Shown here: piece after piece, positions 23,203 to 33,822 of the stretch
How the letters are laid out: every line of letters begins with the position of its first letter
Numbering within the stretch: the stretch's first letter is position 1
Assembly (NCBI RefSeq): GCF_018873765.1
Contig: NC_057924.1
Span: forward strand, 1,798,001 to 1,862,000
DNA from: Telopea speciosissima
Lineage: Eukaryota; Streptophyta; Magnoliopsida; Proteales; Proteaceae
Direction of reading: 5' to 3'
DNA length: 64,000 bases
Notes under the pieces: generated by a model
Seen by the model: only the letters and a program-made list of their open reading frames with translations
Told to the model about the DNA's origin: nothing
Databases searched by the model: none
Made by a program: the position numbers and the translations under genes

Positions 23203-25451
23203 TCACACATATGCTTAAACTTGTGTCACCCTATTAAGGTAATCCCACATCAACTATGGGTACTCGGACTATCAAGTACAAGAGACACAAGAGGCCAACC
23301 CACTTTGAACCAATTGGTTTTAAGATGAAAGTTTAATATGGTATCAAAGTGGGTACGTTGGGCCTTCGTCAATGATGGACCCTTTTCCACCCACGAAAAC
23401 AAAATCCACAAAAATGCCTGCATGTAAGGGAGAGTAGTAAGGTAATCGCACATCAGTTGTGGGTGCTCCGACTATCAAGTATAAGAGCCACAAGAGGCCA
23501 CCCCACTTTAAATCAATTGGTTTTAAGATGGAAGCTCACTCACTCTCAAACACACACACATGCTTAAAATTTTCTCCCTCATGACAGATGTGTTCTGAAT
23601 ATATTGTGGATTTGCAGATGGGAGTGAAGTATGGTTGTCCAGTTGAAGATACGATTACAGGTTTAACAATTCAATGTAGGGGATGGAAATCAGTGTATTT
23701 CAATCCGGCCAAGAAGGGCTTCCTTGGTCTTGCTCCTATTTCGTTGGATCAGGTGCTTGTGCAACACAAAAGATGGGCTGAAGGTCATCTTCAGCTTTTT
23801 CTCTCAAGGTACTGTTCCTTCTTACAAGGTCATGGAAGGATCAAGATAGGACTTCAAATGGCATATTCCTTCTACAACATGTGGGCTACTTACGGCCCTC
23901 CAACATTCTATTACGTTGTCATTCCTTCACTTTGTCTCCTTAAAGGCATTCCCCTCTTTCCAAAGGTACTCTCTCTCTCTTGAATGAATGAAATCGAGGA
24001 TATCCAACACTTATTCTTTCATAGTCCATTCTTTTATGGATCTTGGGTTTATGTTGACCCACCAATCGGAGGATAAGGGACCTAGAGGTAGATCGAATAG
24101 AGGTGGATAAAGAAAAATTTTAAAGGATAGTCATTCTAGATTCAATTGGTAAGATTGTGTTTGGTGCTTCCATCTACCACATTTGGATGGAACAGAACAT
24201 TTGAAATTTGGTTAGGTGATCTAATACTATTCACCAAATTTGGGAATCCATCTCATTTGAGGTTAGGAATAATTAAGGTGCAAGCCTCCTAAGACTCTTG
24301 TATTGATACTCCCTGCAATGGATTCTTAGTTGCTTCTTGGGACTTGGGGCTTACCAACTCAGATTGTGGATCATTTTGCTTCTCCCATTGAGAGGGGAAA
24401 AAATTCTGCTGCTACCAAGGTTGCAAGAATGTTCCTGCAACCTAGGCTCCCTTTGGGTTCACAAATACCCTTCTAGTTTTTTGTATTTTCCAAAATACCC
24501 TTTTAGATTCTGTTTCTTAGGTTGTGAACCAGGTAGCAGGAACATTCCGGGTAACAGCAAAATTTTGTCAAGCTTGCTCTTGATTGTATAAGTTTTTGAA
24601 TTTTTTTTTGTTCTTCTTCTTTTGCTTTCCCCCCCCGGCTTCTCTTCTAAGGGGTCCCTTTTTTGTTGCGCTTTGTTGAATATATTGACATGCACGACAG
24701 TTTGGCCAGTTTCCACTCCCTAGTTGCGAGAGATATGTTTATTCGATCTCAATGCCTTGAGTTGTTGCATGTTCTAATAAATCTCTTCTTTCATACCAAA
24801 AAAAAGAATTATTAAGGTCATCGGTTCTTGTTTAAACTATAAAACACTTGACCTCTTTATTTTTTCCTGCTCTTACCATGAAGAATGTTATGATTTCAGA
24901 TTTCAAGCCCATGGTTACTGCCTTTCGCATATTTGACCATCGCCAGTTCCACATATAGCTTAGGAGAGTTCTTATGGATAGGTGGCTCAGTCCAAGGTTG
25001 GTGGAATGACAAAAGAATATGGATCTACAGGAGAACAACTTCCTACCTCTTTGCCATTGTAGACACAATGCTCAAGTTGTTAGGGTTTACTGAAACAGGA
25101 TTTGTCATCACAGATAAGGTTGCTGACGATGATGTGATGCAGAGATATGAGCAAGAGATCATGGAATTTGGAACCAATTCTCCCATGTTTAGCATCCTAA
25201 CAACAGTTGCTTTGCTCAACTTATTTAGTTTGTTTTCAGGGTTGAAGAGATTGCTCATGGGTCCTCCTGGAACTGATGACGTTTTAGAGACATGGTGCTT
25301 GCAAATCCTTGTGTGTGCATTTGTGGTAGCCATTAATCTTCCAGTCTACCAAGGCATCTTCTTTCGCAAGGACAAAGGCCGCATACCTTCCTCTCTTGTG
25401 TCTACATCATTTGTTTTGACTTTAATAGCTTCCATGCTACCCATGTACTAG
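19192..25451 (+). CDS. CslE: Cellulose synthase-like protein E, copy B (intact)
   Basis: Same enzyme class as copy A. Exons: 19192-19472, 19706-20027, 20309-20449, 22266-22397, 22541-22753, 22910-23137, 23618-23965, 24900-25451; 2217 nt, 738 aa, all GT-AG and in phase. The start [18 protein letters not shown] aligns with the other copies, with a GA run upstream. Catalytic motifs are all present: SDDGGS (exon 2), NVDCD (exon 5), VEDT (exon 7), QHKRW (exon 7); the last exon carries the C-terminal membrane helices and ends LPMY. Intron 3 is long (1816 bp) and shares a block of about 400 bp with intron 3 of copy E. Intron 6 carries a mini-LTR element and intron 7 a truncated LINE. The spacer 18517-19191 holds a (CT)n run and no gene. 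Probably functional. Confidence 0.93.
19485..19655. repeat. Foldback element, CslE-B intron 1
   Basis: Outer arms AGCTCGTCTTCAGGGTGCTG against inverted CTTGAAGACGATCC; inner arms GCCAGCCGTTGGGTTGTACCA / TGGCTCAACCGAACTGTTGG and ACACACATCC / TGTGTGTGG. It nearly fills the intron. Confidence 0.65.
20072..20240. repeat. Foldback element, CslE-B intron 2
   Basis: CACATAGGAGTGGAAATGACCA and CATCCTACCCCACT at the left are inverted at the right as AGTGGGTAGGATG and GTCATTTTCGCTCCTATGTG; outer arms ATAATTATCACCTCTAATTCGC / GGGCAAATTGGAGGGGATAATG. Confidence 0.8.
20880..21035 (+). repeat. Dispersed repeat copy, CslE-B intron 3
   Basis: TAGGTATTTGACTAATATACC through CCAAAAGCTTCGAAGCTGATAG and CTCATACACTACAATGGGCC to ACACATAACA is a diverged copy of the segments at 36295-36440 and 36740-37075. 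Possibly part of an LTR element; the family is not identified. Confidence 0.5.
21605..22107 (+). repeat. Intron 3 block conserved between copies B and E
   Basis: From TTAAAACAACTGACGAT to AAAATGATTAAAATTACAAA this intron aligns with 42010-42524 in intron 3 of copy E, with point differences and small indels only. Copy A intron 3 lacks it. It has no frame; it reads as ancestral intron sequence or an old shared insertion. Confidence 0.7.
23233..23545 (+). mobile_element. Miniature LTR element (TRIM/SMART-like), CslE-B intron 6
   Basis: Two direct repeats of about 105 bp (23233-23337 and 23435-23545): AAGGTAATCCCACATCA ... CTATCAAGTACAAGAG ... CAATTGGTTTTAAGATG. Directly after the left one is TATGGTATCAAAGTGGG (23337-23353), resembling the initiator-Met tRNA primer site TGGTATCAGAGC. 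The interior is only about 95 bp and non-coding. Related copies lie at 14695 and, inverted, at 34428. Confidence 0.75.
24267..24818 (+). mobile_element. 5'-truncated LINE 3' end, CslE-B intron 7
   Basis: 24280-24805 ends AATAAATCTCTTCTTTCATACC plus an A run, as plant LINE 3' ends do, and is flanked by GAATAATTAAGGT (24267-24279) and GAATTATTAAGGT (24806-24818). A foldback is nested in it (about 24395-24570): AAATTCTGCTGCTACC...AATGTTCCTGC against GCAGGAACATTCC...GTAACAGCAAAATTTT. Confidence 0.6.
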
Positions 25452-25499
25452 TTTGTATTCATAAATAACCCTTTTCACCTTATAAATGATGGATAGTAA

Positions 25500-25870
25500 G
25501 TGAGACCTAAGGTCTGACCTAGTCATCAATACTTGGGGAGATCTTAAAGCGGATGGAAGTGGTCTTAGAAGGAGATGGGTGGTTCCTCTCACTCCTCCCT
25601 ATAATCCTAATGGGAAGAAGGTCAACTTTATAATCTCATGATTCGTTGCTTGGGACCGTTTATGTCATTTAGTTCCTCTGCGTGTGGTTTCCTTTAGCTT
25701 GATTTGATTGTAGGACGTTTGTCTATTGTTCTGTGTTTCCTCCTCCTTTTGAGGTTTGGGGTTTATTTGGCTTGCTATATTTTTTTATTTTTTCTCCTTC
25801 CTGATTTCTCGGGCCCGTGTTCTTTCTTCTTTTGGAAATGAATTTCTTATTCACCAAAAAAAAGAAAATT
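25500..25870 (+). mobile_element. Probable LINE 3' end downstream of copy B
   Basis: A pyrimidine-rich tract ends GAAATGAATTTCTTATTCACC plus an A run, the usual shape of plant LINE 3' untranslated ends. I could not find its target duplication. Confidence 0.4.
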
Positions 25871-26222
25871 AAAAAATGGGACAAGTGTTGACACCTAAAT
25901 TGTATGCACAAGTGAATGCCAGCAATGTAGCAGGAACATTCCAAAATTTTGTTCCTTCTAACCTCTATCCTTCATTCCCCATCTCTCACTGCATAGATTC
26001 TATCGTGCATTTTTTGTGACACTTTCTATGCTTCGAACACATCAAGACAACTCGTGATTCTTTGGATTTCTCGTTTTCTTTTCCATTGAAAATGCTGCAA
26101 TGATGTTAGAGAAGCTATTCTAACCTAACATGTTGCCAATTTTTAGCTGGCAACTCCTTGGGAGAATAGAACCAACCTCCTCCACCCTCTACCACCATTG
26201 AATGGTTGAGATGCAAATAACA

Positions 26223-26267
26223 GAATAAAATGCTAGCATGTATGATTCCATATTAAAGTGAAGACAA

Positions 26268-26302
<35 letters not shown>

Positions 26303-26342
26303 AAATGCTAGCATGTATGATTCCATATTAAAGTGAAGACAA

Positions 26343-26381
<39 letters not shown>

Positions 26382-26399
26382 AATATTAAAGTGAAGACA

Positions 26400-26443
<44 letters not shown>
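26223..26443. repeat. Minisatellite: 75-bp units ending in GA runs
   Basis: GAATAAAATGCTAGCATGTA ... AAAGTGAAGACAAGGA followed by (GA)n is repeated twice in full and once in part (about 26223, 26299, 26381). The rest of the spacer 25452-27565 between copies B and C has no gene; its right part (26786 onward) is duplicated before copy D. Confidence 0.8.
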
Positions 26444-27154
26444 AGAAGGAGAAGAGACACACAACAAAAGTAGCAAAGGTAAAGCTTCACACTAATGTGA
26501 TTGATGAGAGACACGGTTCTCCCTTCTTATAGTTATAGATAAGGGGAGAATCAAGGAGATAGAAGATTCTATGGAGTGATTGATTAGAAGGGATAAGAAA
26601 GGACAGAAGTATCCGTTTACATGTGATAAAATATACAAGAAATATAGAGCTGTTTGAGAGCCAAAGAGGATTATGGTGACACTTCATTAATCTGCTCCCA
26701 TAATTTTTTCCTTTGCTGGCTTTTCTTGTTTAGTGGATTTGAAGTTATCCAAATCTAAATTTTTGGATTCATATCCTCTAATATTCCATTATATATCTTT
26801 GATGAAATGCTAATATATAAGTTTGAAATGTCTTACGATTGGATTGGGGAATCCAATGTTTCCATTGAAGCAATTTGCCTAATTTTGATTCGCTAGCTCC
26901 TCCTTATAAAAAAAGAACAGGCAATAATTTGTTCATAACCCCACCCACCCGCTAAACAAACAAAGGACAAAAACAGCAAAGGAAATGCATTGCATTTGGG
27001 TTCGGTGAGTACTACCATGAATTTACCCAAAAAAACAAAAAAAAAGGACTACTTGCATGAAGTTAAAAAACAAAAAGGTATTACTAGGTAGAGAAGACCT
27101 TTGGGTATATGCAATTATTTGCTTCATAACCCCACCCACCCACCCACCCACCCA

Positions 27155-27364
27155 AGGTTTGAGGTATCGGATTGGATCGATTAATTTTGATCAGATTGGA
27201 TTGGTATCGATCGAGATTGATCCGTTCCAATTATACGAGCAAGGATAAAAATATAAAAAAAAAAAAAAAAAAAAACAAAAACAAAAGTGTCATATTTGCC
27301 CAAGTTTTGGTGATCCCAATCAGATCTCAATCTGATCCGATTCAGCCGATATCGACATCACGAA
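27155..27364. repeat. MITE, GGTATCGGATTGGATCG family
   Basis: Ends GGTTTGAGGTATCGGATTGG and, inverted, GATATCGGCTGAATCGGATC, with an A-rich centre. A related element in opposite orientation is at 38503-38718. It lies 200 bp before copy C. Confidence 0.5.
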
Positions 27365-27565
27365 TCATTTCCTCACCCCCTAAAAATACACAAAAGACAA
27401 AAACAGAAAAAGAAAATTGCCTGGCATTTAAGTTGTTTGACTGAGAAAAAAAAGGAGAAAATTTATCCTCTCAAATACTAAGTGGAGAAGACTTTTTGGG
27501 CAAGAATGACATTTTGAATGATGAGACCAAAAAAATAATTATTTATTTATTTTTGACGTTTGGGC

Positions 27566-29760
27566 ATGGCGGCTGCAAAGGATGGGTATCTTCCACTGTT
27601 TGAAACGAAGGAAGCTAAGGGTCAAGTGGCTTATCGATTGTTTGCTTTTTCCATGCTTGTGTCCATCTTTTTAGTTGTGGTGTACAGAGTGAGGCATGTC
27701 CCAGCTGTCGGAGAAGGAGCTCAGGGAAGATGGGTTTGGATTGGACTGTTTGTTGCTGAATTCTGGTTATCTCTTTCATGGCTCCTCCGTCAAGCTCTTC
27801 GATGGAACCTTATCTATCGCTACACCTTCAAGGACCGGCTCTCCCAAAGGTATCATTTCCTCTCATTTCATCAAATACTACTAAATATATAAGAAGAGGA
27901 ATATGTATTGTTGCCGTTGTTTTCTGTCTGAGCTGAGGTGGAAGACCTGCAAGATAAATTGAGAATGTTCGGATAGATCCAGGATTAATTCGGGATAACT
28001 CCGATGATTAAGTTAGAACCGGGCAACTATTGATCTGAGTTAGAAACGATAAAAGTAATAAATGTGAATACCTACTTCGGTCAGACACTATTCTTTATAT
28101 AGTCCGGGTCAATTTGTATTATGATCCGACTGAGTAGATAGTCGGTTGTGACCTGTGTAAGGTCGGTCATACTGAGTCGTCTTGAGAAAGGATTGGAAGA
28201 CATAATAACTTGAATGTATTAATGAAGGGTGGCCCACACGACCGTGTATTGTTAAAAGAACCTTGTGGACATATTGACACCTGTATAAGTATATTTTCAT
28301 GTATATCATATATATTTTCTCAATCTCTTTTATTATTATATGAACACTGCAGGTACGAGAAGGAATTGCCAGGAGTGGAAATATTTGTATGTACAATGGA
28401 CCCAAGCATGGAGCCACCAATAATGGTGATAAACACTGTGTTATCAGTCATGGCCTATGATTATCCGCCGGAGAAGCTAAGTGTTTATCTCTGCGACGAT
28501 GGAGAATCTGAGTTGACGTTCTATGCAATGATAAAGGCGTCTCGCTTCTCTAAGCATTGGCTCCTATTCTGCAAGAAATTCAAAGGGGAGCCTCCCTCCC
28601 CTTAAGCTTTTCTCTCCACTGAGTAAATTCCTTTCAGTAGGATCTTTATCCTCTCAATTACGTCAAGTACGGGCAGGCAAATTGAGAGGATAAAAATTCC
28701 TCGGATCCCTCTTCATCCTCACATGGCCAATCAGTACTCTTCCATTAATGTCGGTTATAATTTATAATAATATATTACACGTCAATGTCGCATTACTGAT
28801 GAGAGGAGTTATTCTTTTTCAGGGAACAATTTATATGGTTGCTTTATTCTTTGAACTTTGAATGGTAGAAATTGTACAAAGACATGGAGAACCGGATCAA
28901 AACTGTGACGAAGCTAGGTCGAGCTCCAGAAGAAATCCACAGGGAGTACAAAGGTTTTCTTGAGTGGGATACAGTTTCTAGTCCACATGATCACCAAACC
29001 ATTCTTCAGGTAATATTACATATTATATACACTTGTGAATTAGTATGGTGTGCTTGCTACGTCCACAAGCAAAGCTGAAGATGTTTCATTATGTAAATCG
29101 GAGAAAGTTACAATGAAGATCTCCCAAGAACACCCAAAAACGGTGCTGCTTCTCTCTCCAGAAACTCTAAATCGAAACCCCCAAATCTCACTCACTTTAT
29201 AACAAAGCGGGTAAAGAATATAAATAATCCTTCATCGGGTCGGGTAACCACCAAAAAGTTCCATTTGGATCGCCACAAAAATGTCAGAGTAGATCATTCT
29301 TCAAAATGGGTACAAGAATTCGAGACATATTTAACAATATCAATATCGGTGGCCTTGTTTATATTAGATGACCTTGATATGTTATTGATTTTGATCTTAT
29401 TAGATATTCATCGATGGAAGAGACCCTAATGCTATGGATATGGAAGGACAACCCATGCCAACCCTGGTATACATGGCCCGTGAGAAGAGACCCCAATACC
29501 ATCATAACTTCAAGGCTGGAGCTATGAATTCGCTGGTAGATTAACCAGTAGAAACCCTTCTCATCAAGTTCATTCATTACTATTGCATGCACGCATTGAG
29601 TTCTTCATTTCATTAATATGTCACCAAAAAATGCAGATAAGGGTGTCTTCGAAGATAAGCAATGGACCAATTATTCTCAATGTGGACTGTGACATGTACT
29701 CAAATAGTTTAGATTCGGTGAGAGATGCCCTTGGTTTTTTCATGGAAGAGGGGAAGGGCC
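27566..29760 (+). pseudogene. CslE copy C, truncated pseudogene
   Basis: Exon 1 (27566-27849) is open and normal ([19 protein letters not shown]). Exon 2 starts at 28353 but has a stop at 28603-28605 (PPSP then TAA where the family has Ser), and an 80-bp foldback (28626-28706) splits the end of the exon. SDDGGS is altered to CDDGES. Exons 3 (28869-29009) and 4 (29404-29535) are intact with good splice sites. Exon 5 (29637 on) has DCD but breaks off at about 29760 after EEGKGQ; exons 6-8 are missing. Immediately after the break the sequence becomes a second copy of this gene's own upstream region, so the truncation is a recombination junction. It cannot make an active enzyme. Confidence 0.92.
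28626..28706. mobile_element. Foldback insertion inside exon 2 of copy C
   Basis: Between CACTGAGTA and CCCTCTTCATCCTC, words that flank the same point in intact copies, lies a short hairpin with arms GGATCTTTATCCTCTCAATT and AATTGAGAGGATAAAAATTCC. It disrupts coding sequence in addition to the nearby stop codon. Confidence 0.75.
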
Positions 29761-29779
29761 AGTTCACTCTATTGACGAG

Positions 29780-31665
29780 ATGATTCCATTACCCAATTAA
29801 TGCTAACATATAGGTTGAAATGCCTTACGATTGGATTGGGGAGTCCAATGTTTCCATTGAGGTAATTTACCTAATTTTGGTTTTACCAAAAAAAAAAAAA
29901 AAAGAGCGTAACTTGGGATGTTAGAGGTAATAGTTTGTTTCATAAACCCACCCACCCCCTATGAAAAGCAAAAACCAAAATAGAAAAGGAAATGCCTGGC
30001 ATTTGGGTTCTTTGACAACTTCGTTTTTTTTTTTTGGATAAATAGAATTTATTAGCAAAGGAACAATGTTCCTATAAAATCAAAGTACAAGCAAGAGAGG
30101 ATACAAGGAGGGGGGGGGGAATTAGAGAAACTAGAACATTGTGATTCAGGTCCAACGGAGGCTAGGCAGTCTGCTATAGAGTTACCCTCATGAAGAGTAT
30201 GAGAGAAGTATCTCATCAAAAAACTGAACCAAAAACATACAATTGGCCACAATGGGAGCGATGCACCAAGGGATGGATTGAGTTTTGCCATTGAGGATCT
30301 ACACGACAAGGAGATTCTCACTCTCTATGATGATCTTTTTAATATTAAGAGACATCACAATCAAAATAGCTCTTTTGGCGGTTGTTGCTTCTGCTACTAA
30401 GGCATAATTCCAGCTGATGCCTTCTGAAAAGCAGCAAAGGAAAGCATTGGAACTTCTACAGATTCCTCCGATATCTAATTTGCCTGGATTTCCTTGGCTG
30501 GAATCATCCACGTTGAACTTGAAAAATGGAGTCAAAGGCGGAATCCATTTTACCAGTCTTGGAACCGTCCTTTTTTCAAATGAAATGCTTCAACTTGCTC
30601 TTTCGTTCCAGAAATGGCTCTTAAAATGATCTCACTAGCATTGAACCTCTTATGTCTGAAAATAAGGTCCCAATAGCCAATCCAAATATTCCATATGATG
30701 CTGTAACTTAAAGCCGTTTTGAGAATGCTTTCTTTGCTAGAGTTCCTTTGGTTTTTAATGAGACTTATGATTGCGGGGGAGCTACGAGTGTCTCTGTTGT
30801 TGGATATCAATCCCACTTGATGCCATATATGTTGTGACCATGGACAATCCATGAAAAGATGATCCTCCGATTGAATTTGATGATGGCATAGAGGACAAGA
30901 AGAATCAATGTTAAGGCCTCTACTGTTGAGGAGATTTGGACGTGGAATTTTGTGATGAAGGATTTTCCATACAAGATGTTGGGCCTTTGGAGTAGCCGGT
31001 AGATGCCAAATCTTATTCCAATAAGATTCTGTAAAGGAAAAAAAATCCTTTTATAGCAATGCTGTAAGCCAAAGCAAGAGTGACGATTCCATTAGAATTG
31101 GCAGTCCAAATGAACTTGTCTTCAGTGTGAAAGCTTGGAATGGAAATTAAAATGATTCTAAAGGCAATTTCAGGAGACCACCACCTAAAAATCACCACAT
31201 GCTTCCAAGATCTGGTATGATTATCTATAAGATACTCAACCCTTGTGGGGGCTTCTTGAGGAAGAAAAAAAAAGGTACTACTAGGTAAGTAGATAGAGAA
31301 GACCTTTGGGTACAGGCAATAATTTGTTTCATAACCCCACCCAGCCCTTAAAAAATGCAAAATAAAACAGAAAAGGAAATTCCTTGCATTTGGGTTTTTT
31401 TGATTGGTATAAAAACAAAAAGGAAAATTTATCCTCTCAAGTGCTTGGATGGGGAAGACTCCTTTTAAAAAGGCATCTTTGTACGTCAAAAATAAATAAA
31501 AATTATTTTCTTTTTGGGCAAAGAGACATAAAGTCACTCTACTCTGCCCAAAGGTCTTCTCCACCTTGCACTCACTAGCTTCTTGATGGCGAGTGGCCAA
31601 GAAGTTTCTTGGTCAATCAATTAGTATAGTGCCGAATGCAGAGAGAGAGAGAGAGAGAGAGAGGC
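29780..31665 (+). repeat. Duplicated 5' flank (copy of 26786-27565) interrupted by a LINE
   Basis: GAAATGCCTTACGATTGGATTGGGGA and TCCAATGTTTCCATTGAGG (from 29818) match 26826 onward; further on, GTACTACTAGG ... AGAAGACCTTTGGGTA and AACCCCACCC (31263-31345) match 27076-27140, and GGAAAATTTATCCTCTCAA (31421 on) matches 27454 on. The block is colinear with the region before copy C apart from the LINE at 30019-31259 and small indels. Confidence 0.75.
30019..31259 (-). mobile_element. LINE 3' fragment (zinc finger and RNase H region)
   Basis: On the minus strand, broken frames encode the end of a plant LINE ORF2: SCPLCHHQIQSEDHLFMDCP (zf-RVT zinc-binding region, about 30905-30846), then FKFNVDDSSQGNPGKLDIGG (RNase H start, about 30520-30460) and AEATTAKRAI. 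The 3' end at about 30025 reads AATTCTATTTATCC plus poly(A), seen as poly(T) on the plus strand. Stops and shifts are present and the reverse transcriptase core is absent: a dead, 5'-truncated copy. Confidence 0.85.
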
Positions 31666-32391
31666 ATGGCGGGTGCAAAAGATGGGTATCTTCCACTGTT
31701 CGAAACGAAGGAAGGCAAGGGTCGAATGGCTTATCGATTGTTTGTCTTGTCCATGCTTGTGGGCATCTGTATGGTTGTGGTGTACAGAGTGAAGCATGTC
31801 CCATCTGCCGGAGAAGGAGCTCAGGGTGGAAGATGGGTTTGGATTGGACTGTTTGTTGCTGAACTCTGGTTATCTCTTTCATGGCTCCTCCGCCAAGCTT
31901 TTCGATGGAACCTTGTCTATCGCTACACCTTCAAGGACAGGCTCTCCCACAGGTATTAATTAATTATCACCGACCTTTCATTTCATCAAATACTACTAAA
32001 TATATAAGAACTGAGGAATACACACTGCAGGTACGAGAAGGAATTGCCGGGAGTGGATATATTTGTATGTACGGCAGACCCAAGCCTGGAGCCACCAATA
32101 ATGGTGATAAACACTGTGTTATCAGTCATGGCCTATGATTATCCGCCGGAGAAGCTCAGCGTTTATCTCTCCGACGATGGTGGGTCTGAATTGACGTTCT
32201 ATGCAATGATAGAGGCGTCTCGCTTCTCTAAGCATTGGCTCCCATTCTGCAAGAAATTCAAAGTGGAGCCTTCCTCCCCTTCAGCTTTTTTCTCCACCGA
32301 GTACTCTCACCCTCTTCATTCTCACATGGCCAGTCATTACTCTTCCATTAAGGTCGGTTATAATTTATAATATATTTGCCCTATCAATGTC

Positions 32392-32598
32392 CTTATTGAG
32401 GGATCTAGATCCTCTACTGCCGAGCTGCCCGGCAGGACCGTGCTGCCGAGATACGGTGCTGCGTGCAATTACCGTCTTACTCCTACTCGGGTAAGGCGTT
32501 TGGACAAGGGTAAGACGGACAATGCGCACAGCAACGTGTCAGGGCAGCACGGTCCTGTCGGACAGCTCGGTAGTAGAGGATCCAAATTGCTTATTGAG
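32392..32598. mobile_element. Foldback MITE with 9-bp duplication, CslE-D intron 2
   Basis: 32401-32589 has arms ATCCTCTACTGCCGAGCTGCC / GGACAGCTCGGTAGTAGAGGAT and an inner pair TTACTCCTACTCGGGTAAGGCG / GGGTAAG. CTTATTGAG flanks it perfectly at 32392-32400 and 32590-32598, pointing to a Mutator-type MITE. Confidence 0.8.
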
Positions 32599-32639
32599 TG
32601 CCACTATTATTATTATTATTATTATTATGTTGAAAGGTG

Positions 32640-32852
32640 GAAAGGTTCAGGGGTGTGGTCAATTCAGATGGTCTATGGCCAAGCTGCCCGTAGCGGCCTG
32701 TGCGGTGTAGACTGGGCCGCGTGCGCAATGACCGTCTTACCCCTGCTCGGGCAAGGCGTTTAGGCAGGGGTAAGGTGGTCTTTGCACGCGTGGCTCAATC
32801 TGCGCCGCACAGGCCACTATAGGCAGCGCGCCGTAGAGGATCTGGATCCGGG
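32640..32852. repeat. Foldback 2, CslE-D intron 2
   Basis: Arms CAAGCTGCCCGTAGCGGCCT / AGGCCACTATAGGCAGCG and GTGCGGTG / GCCGCAC, with the core ACCGTCTTACCCCTGCTCGGG / GCAGGGGTAAGGTGGT. Close relative of 40160-40352. Confidence 0.7.
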
Positions 32853-33015
32853 TATGACAGGACTTGGCTCCTGTCTAGAGTGAGGCGTTAAGAGACCGCC
32901 TCACCCCTACCCGAGCGCCTTGCCCGAGCAGGGGTGAGGCGGTCTTTTCATGCCTCACTCTGTCCGGCGCTGCACATGCAGCCTAGGCAGGGTGCTGGAC
33001 AGGATCTTTTTGGGG
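32853..33015. repeat. Foldback 3, CslE-D intron 2
   Basis: Arms AGAGTGAGGCGTTAAGAGACCG / GGTCTTTTCATGCCTCACTCT and CGCCTCACCCCTACCCGAGCG / GAGCAGGGGTGAGGCG. The tip words GATCTGGATCC and GACAGGATC resemble those of its neighbours. Confidence 0.65.
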
Positions 33016-33069
33016 TGTAGCTGTTCTTTTGAGCCGGGCTTTGTCTGGGCAGATACATGCCTAAACACC

Positions 33070-33262
33070 GCACCAATTTGGATCCTCTACTGTCGAGCTG
33101 CCCGACAGGACCCAACTCCCAAGACTAAGCAAGGCGGTAAATGACTGCCTTACCCCCACTCGGGTAAGGCGCTTGGGCAGGGGTAAGGCGGTAATTTACC
33201 ACCTTATTGTGTCTTGGCAGTAAGGTCTTACCGGGCAGCTCGGCAGTAGAGGATCAGGGTCC
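33070..33262. repeat. Foldback 4, CslE-D intron 2
   Basis: Arms GATCCTCTACTGTCGAGCTGCCC / GGGCAGCTCGGCAGTAGAGGATC with core AAGGCGGTAAATGACTGCC / GGCGGTAATTTACCACCTT and CTTACCCCCACTCGGGTAAGG / GGGCAGGGGTAAG. Same subfamily as 32401-32589. Confidence 0.75.
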
Positions 33263-33782
33263 GCACAGCACCGAGTAACGTTTCCTTTTCCCTATTTTAT
33301 TGACACTCTTTTACCCTTAAAAAATACAAGGGAAAAATAATAATAATAATAAGATGCTTAATTGCTTATTCTATGAATTTTGAATGGTAGAAATTGTACA
33401 AAGACATGGAGAATGGGATCAAGACTGTGACGGAGCTAGGTCAAGCTCCAGAAGAAATCCGCAGGGAGCACAAAGGTTTTCTTGAATGGGATACAGTTTC
33501 TAGTCCACGTGATCACCAGACCATTCTTCAGGTAATATTACATATCATAGACACTTGTGAACTAAAACCTTAATTGTTTTATAATATTGGATGACACTGA
33601 AATGTTATTACTTTTGATCTTATTAATTAGATATTAATCGATGGAAAAGACCCCATTTCAGTAGATATAGAAGGACAACCATTGCCAACTCTGGTATACA
33701 TGGCTCGTGAGAAGAGACCCCAATACCATCATAACTTCAAGGCTGGAGCTATGAATGCACTGGTAAAGAGCAGCTCTCATTT

Positions 33783-33822
33783 AGGCCATGTTTGGTATGC
33801 ATTCTTGAAATGCATTCTAAAT
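33783..33822. repeat. MITE end, CslE-D intron 4
   Basis: GGCCATGTTTGGTATGCATTC close to the exon 5 acceptor, the same terminal sequence as 7764 and, in opposite orientation, as 22437-22487 and 17517-17565. Confidence 0.45.
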
